A DNA stretch of 64,000 nucleotides from Ridgeia piscesae (lineage: Eukaryota; Annelida; Polychaeta; Sabellida; Siboglinidae): NCBI GenBank assembly GCA_025642075.2, contig JAODUO010000477.1:332501-396500 (forward strand), in the 5' to 3' direction. This document shows positions 59,016 through 64,000 of this stretch, piece after piece. The translations under genes were made by a program, and so were the position numbers. Position 1 is the stretch's first letter; every line of letters starts with the position of its first letter. The notes beneath the pieces are model-generated. The model saw nothing but the letters and a program-made list of their open reading frames with translations, made no database searches and was not told where the DNA came from.

Positions 59016-62000
59016 CGTTCGTCGTTTGGATGGCGTTCGTCGTTTGGATGGTTTTCGTCGTTTGGATGGCGTTCGTCGTTTGGATGGCGTTCGTTGTTTG
59101 GATGGCGTTCGTCGTTTAGATGGCGTTCGTCGTTTGGATGGCGTTCGTCGTTTAGATGGCGTTCGTCGTTTGGATGGCGTTCGTTGTTTGGATGGCGTTC
59201 GTCGTTTAGATGGCGTTCGTCGTTTGGATGGTTTTCGTCGTTTGGATGGCGTTCGTTGTTTGGATGGCGTTCGTTGTTTGGATGGCGTTCGTTGTTTGGA
59301 TGGCGTTCGTCGTTTAGATGGCGTTCGTCGTTTGGATGGCGTTCGTTGTTTGGATGGCGTTCGTCGTTTAGATGGCGTTCGTCGTTTGGATGGTTTTCGT
59401 CGTTTGGATGGCGTTCGTCGTTTAGATGGCGTTCGTTGTTTGGATGGCGTTCGTTGTTTGGATGGCGTCCGTTGTTTGGATGGCGTTCGTCGTTTGGATG
59501 GCGTTCGTTGTTTGGATGGCGTTCGTCGTTTGGATGGTTTTCGTCGTTTGGATGGCGTTCGTCGTTTGGATGGCGTTCGTTGTTTGGATGGCGTTCGCCG
59601 TTTGGATGGTTTTCATCGTTTAGATGGTTTTCGTCGTTTGGATGGTTTTCGTCGTTTGGATGGCGTTCGTCGTTTGGATGGCGTTCGTTGTTTGGATGGT
59701 TTTCGTCGTTTAGATGGTTTCCATCGTTTAGATGGTTTTCGTCGTTTGGATGGCGTTCGTTGTTTGGATGGTTTTCGTCGTTTAGATGGTTTTCATCGTT
59801 TAGATGTTTTTCGTCGTTTGGATGCCGTTCGTTTTTTGGATGGCGTTCGTCGTTTGGATGGCGTTCGTTGTTTGGATGGCGGTCGTCGTTTGGATGGCGT
59901 TCGTTGTTTGGATGGCGTTCGTTGTTTGGATGGCGTTCGTCGTTTGGATGGCGTTCGTTGTTTGGATGGTGTTCGTTGTTTGGATGGCGTTCGTTGTTTG
60001 GATGGCGTTCGTTGTTTGCATGGCTTTCGTTGTTTGGATGGCGTTCGTCGTTTGGATGGCGTTCGTCGTTTGGATGGCGTTCGTTGTTTGGATGGCGTTC
60101 GTTGTTTGGATGGCGTTCGTCGTTTAGATGGCGTTCGTCGTTTGGATGGTTTTCGTCGTTTGGATGGCGTTCGTTGTTTGGATGGCGTTCGTCGTTTAGA
60201 TGGCGTTCGTCGTTTGGATGGCGTTCGTTGTTTGGATGGCGTTCGTCGTTTAGGTGGCGTTCGTTGTTTGGATGGCGTCCGTTGTTTGGATGGCGTTCGT
60301 CGTTTGGATGGCGTTCGTTGTTTGGATGGCGTTCGTCGTTTGGATGGTTTTCGTCGTTTGGATGGCGTTCGTTGTTTGGATGGCGTTCGCCGTTTGGATG
60401 GTTTTCATCGTTTAGATGGTTTTCGTCGTTTGGATGGCGTTCGTTGTTTGGATGGTTTTCGTCGTTTAGATGGTTTTCGTCGTTTGGATGGCGTTCGTCG
60501 TTTGGATGGCGTTCGTTGTTTGGATGGTTTTCGTCGTTTAGATGGTTTCCATCGTTTAGATGGTTTTCGTCGTTTGGATGGCGTTCGTTGTTTGGATGGT
60601 TTTCATCGTTTAGATGTTTTTCGTCGTTTGGATGCCGTTCGTTTTTTGGATGGCGTTCGTCGTTTGGATGGCGTTCGTTGTTTGGATGGCGTTCGTCGTT
60701 TGGATGGCGTTCGTTGTTTGGATGGCGGTCGTCGTTTGGATGGCGTTCGTTGTTTGGATGGCGTTCGTTGTTTGGATGGCGTTCGTCGTTTGGATGGCGT
60801 TCGTTGTTTGGATGGCGTTCGTTGTTTGGATGGCGTTCGTTGTTTGCATGGCGTTCGTTGTTTGGATGGCGTTCGTCGTTTGGATGGCGTTCGTCGTTTG
60901 GATGGCGTTCGTCGTTTGCATGGCGTTCGTTGTTTGGATGGCGTTCGTCGTTTGGATGGCGTTCGTTGTTTGGATGGCGTTCGTTGTTTGGATGGTTTTC
61001 GTCGTTTAGATGGTTTTCGTCGTTTGGATGGCGTTCGTCGTTTGGATGGCGTTCGTTGTTTGGATGGTTTTCGTCGTTTAGATGGTTTCCATCGTTTAGA
61101 TGCTTTTCGTCGTTTGGATGGCGTTCGTTGTTTGGATGGTTTTCATCGTTTAGATGTTTTCGTCGTTTGGATGCCGTTCGTTTTTTGGATGGCGTTCGTC
61201 GTTTGGATGGCGTTCGTTGTTTGGATGGCGGTCGTCGTTTGGATGGCGTTCGTTGTTTGGATGGCGTTCGTTGTTTGGATGGCGTTCGTCGTTTGGATGG
61301 CGTTCGTTGTTTGGATGGCGTTCGTTGTTTGGATGGCGTTCGTTGTTTGGATGGCATTCGTTGTTTGCATGGCGTTCGTCGTTTGGATGGCGTTCGTCGT
61401 TTGGATGGCGGTCGTCGTTTGGATGGCGTTCGTCGTTTGGATGGCGTTCGTTGTTTGGATGGCGTTCGTCGTTTAGATGGCGTTCGTCGTTTGGATGGCG
61501 TTCGTTGTTTGGATGGCGTCCGTTGTTTGGATGGCGTTCGTCGTTTGGATGGCGTTCGTTGTTTGGATGGCGTTCGTCATTTGGATGGTTTTCGTCGTTT
61601 GGATGGCGTTCGTCGTTTGGATGGCGTTCGTTGTTTGGATGGCGTTCGCCGTTTGGATGGTTTTCATCGTTTAGATGGTTTTCGTCGTTTGGATGGCGTT
61701 CGTTGTTTGGATGGTTTTCGTCGTTTAGATGGTTTTCGTCGTTTGGATGGCGTTCGTCGTTTGGATGGCGTTCGTTGTTTGGATGGTTTTCGTCGTTTAG
61801 ATGGTTTCCATCGTTTAGATGGTTTTCGTCGTTTGGATGGCGTTCGTTGTTTGGATGATTTTCATCGTTTAGATGTTTTTCGTCGTTTGGATGCCGTTCG
61901 TTTTTTGGATGGCGTTCGTCGTTTGGATGGCGTTCGTTGTTTGGATGGCGGTCGTCGTTTGGATGGCGTTCGTTGTTTGGATGGCGTTCGTTGTTTGGAT

Positions 62001-62786
62001 GGCGTTCGTCGTTTGGATGGCGTTCGTTGTTTGGATGGCGTTCGTTGTTTGGATGGCGTTCGTTGTTTGGATGGCGTTCGTTGTTTGCATGGCGTTCGTT
62101 GTTTGGATGGCGTTCGTCGTTTGGATGGCGTTCGTCGTTTGGATGGCGTTCGTCGTTTGGATGGCGTTCGTTGTTTGGATGGCGTTCGTTGTTTGGATGG
62201 CGTTCGTTGTTTGGATGGCGGTCGTCGTTTGGATGGCCTTCGTCGTTTGGATGGCGTTCGTCGTTTGGATGGCGTTCGTTGTTTGGATGGCGTTCGTCGT
62301 TTGCATGGCGTTCGTTGTTTGGATGGCGTTCGTCGTTTGGATGGCGTTCGTCGTTTGGATGGCGTTCGTCGTTTGGATGGCGTTCGTTGTTTGGATGGCG
62401 TTCGTTGTTTGGATGGCGTTCGTCGTTTGGATGGCGATCGTCGTTTGGATGGCGTTCGTCGTTTGGATGGCGTTCGTTGTTTGGATGGCGTTCGTCGTTT
62501 GGATGGCGTTCGTTGTTTGGATGGCGTTCGTTGTTTGGATGGCGTTCGTTGTTTGGATGGCGTTCGTTGTTTGCATGGCGTTCGTTGTTTGGATGGCGTT
62601 CGTCGTTTGGATGGCGTTCGTCGTTTGGATGGCGTTCGTCGTTTGGATGGCGTTCGTTGTTTGGATGGCGTTCGTTGTTTGGATGGCGTTCGTTGTTTGG
62701 ATGGCGTTCGTTGTTTGGATGGCGGTCGTCGTTTGGATGGCGGTCGTCGTTTGGATGGCGTTCGTCGTTTGGATGGCGTTCGTTGT
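59016..62786. repeat. 18-bp minisatellite array, about 209 copies, with higher-order repeats
   Basis: The unit is TTCGTCGTTTGGATGGCG. Recurrent variants are TCG to TTG at the second triplet, GGA to AGA, and GCG to TTT. The unit has no stop codon in any frame, which explains open frames of 1,282 codons (plus) and 811 codons (minus). None looks coding: the common variants change amino acids in nearly every frame, and one makes TAG in a plus frame. A distinctive unit group containing CCGTTCGTTTTTTGGATGG recurs at 59826, 60636, 61175 and 61895, spacings of 810, 539 and 720 bp (45, 30 minus one base, and 40 units). Every one of these units is flanked by the same neighbours. Confidence 0.97.
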
Positions 62787-62879
62787 TAAGGTAATTTTCT
62801 TTGCTTAGATGGTTTTCGACGTTGTCTGGGTGATGGTAGTCGTGGATTAGATCTCTGTCGCTGTTGGATGGGTATCGGT

Positions 62880-63010
62880 GCTGCGGTTGTTGTTGTTGTT
62901 GTTATAGTTGTTCGATGGTCGTTGTTGACTCTGTTGTTGTTGTTGTTGTTGTTGCTTCTATGGTCGTCGATGTTTGTTGTGCAGTTGTAGTTGTTATTGC
63001 GGTTGTCGTT
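62880..63010. repeat. (TTG)n-rich segment
   Basis: Interrupted GTT/TTG triplets (62890-62900, 62933-62955 and others) next to the end of the 18-bp array. Confidence 0.8.
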
Positions 63011-63129
63011 GTGGGCTTGTACAAACAGGTCCCGGTCGCCTGATGATATTCGTAAGGCTCGCAGCAGTATGGCAATAGGCAAAAAGAAACGGACGGTATT
63101 TAAAGAAATCAACAATATGCAACACAACA

Positions 63130-63209
63130 ATGTGGAATAATAATATTGACAGTAATCAAACGCATGGGCATCATAGTTGGTGACTGTCATAAAGTAATCA
63201 TGTTCTAAC

Positions 63210-63249
<40 letters not shown>

Positions 63250-63340
63250 ATATATATATATATATATATATATTACATGTATATATATATATATATATAT
63301 ATGATATATATATATATGATATATATATATATATTTATTT

Positions 63341-63379
<39 letters not shown>

Positions 63380-63628
63380 ATTATATACATATACATATAT
63401 ACACTGATATATACACTGTGTATAGTAATGGCGTTTAACCTTATATATATGTATATATATATATATAAGATTATGGAATGTGGTTATATAATCTTTACAC
63501 AGTGTGTATATATATATAATTATATATGTATATATATATATATTCATATGTATATATACATATAAAATTATATATATACACTGTGTATATATATATATAT
63601 TATTTTCACCTTATATATATATAATTAT

Positions 63629-63679
<51 letters not shown>

Positions 63680-63729
63680 TATATATATATATAATTATAT
63701 ATATAATTATATATATATATATATAAATA

Positions 63730-63801
<72 letters not shown>

Positions 63802-63804
63802 TAA

Positions 63805-63835
<31 letters not shown>

Positions 63836-63879
63836 ATTATATATATATATATAATTATATATATATATATTTATATATA

Positions 63880-63917
<38 letters not shown>

Positions 63918-64000
63918 TTATGAGTAAAAAATTTACTTTATGACAGTCACCAACTATGATGCCCATGCGTTTGATTACTGTCAATATTATTATTCCACAT
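63130..64000. repeat. Perfect 68-bp inverted repeat around a (TA)-rich spacer
   Basis: 63130-63197 is the exact reverse complement of 63933-64000 (arms start ATGTGGAATAATAATATTGA and run through CATGGGCATCATAGTTGG). The 735-bp spacer is (TA)n-rich and itself full of short palindromes. The right arm ends with the window, so the true arm may be longer. Confidence 0.95.

Noticed and set aside
59016..62786. CRISPR-like array
   Set aside because: Units are contiguous with no unique spacers, there are no cas genes, and the genome is animal.
58941..62789. 1,282-codon plus-strand and 811-codon minus-strand open frames as a giant repeat protein
   Set aside because: The 18-bp unit has no stop in any frame, common variants are mostly non-synonymous, a one-base slip changes the peptide midway, and no leader or conserved end is seen.

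Overview
This window is nuclear DNA of an animal, most likely a marine invertebrate; a mollusc or another lophotrochozoan is my best guess, but the sequence does not prove it. The evidence is spliced genes with GT-AG introns of 0.2-3 kb, a metazoan Mediator subunit, at least four CR1/Jockey-like LINE remnants, tRNA-derived SINEs, fold-back elements, and a very high density of simple-sequence DNA ((TA)n, (TG)n, TTCG/TCCG arrays, minisatellites). Most long open reading frames are artefacts of tandem repeats; the real genes are made of short exons.

Layout. 1-8.9 kb: intergenic DNA downstream of MED15, with simple repeats, a 30-bp minisatellite and a SINE. 8,982-32,416 (minus strand): a complete MED15 coding region in 16 exons (607 residues), assembled exon by exon with every intron phase matching. 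Its introns hold SINEs, fold-back elements, satellites and a LINE tail. 32.4-48.3 kb: a repeat-rich interval with a probable first coding exon of an unidentified plus-strand gene (35,482-35,623, downstream of an NRF1-type palindrome), LINE remnants, a 620-bp MITE nested in one of them, a 1.5-kb fold-back element and TTCG satellites. 48.4-55.7 kb (plus strand): an eight-exon gene for a 236-residue secreted, cysteine-rich, strongly basic precursor (signal peptide, acidic pro-region, furin-type RQKR site). Its mature part is built from two-exon modules bounded by phase-1 introns. A dead LINE lies in its first intron, and (TA)n arrays surround its last module. 55.7-59 kb: microsatellites. 59.0-62.8 kb: a 3.8-kb array of about 209 copies of an 18-bp unit, open in nearly every frame but apparently non-coding. 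63.1-64.0 kb: a perfect 68-bp inverted repeat around a 735-bp (TA)-rich spacer, running off the end of the window.

The two solid genes are functionally unrelated: MED15 is a nuclear coactivator subunit, and the other is a secreted peptide precursor. The least familiar item is the secreted modular cysteine-rich protein. I could not place it in a known family, and its exon phases show how it grew by duplication.
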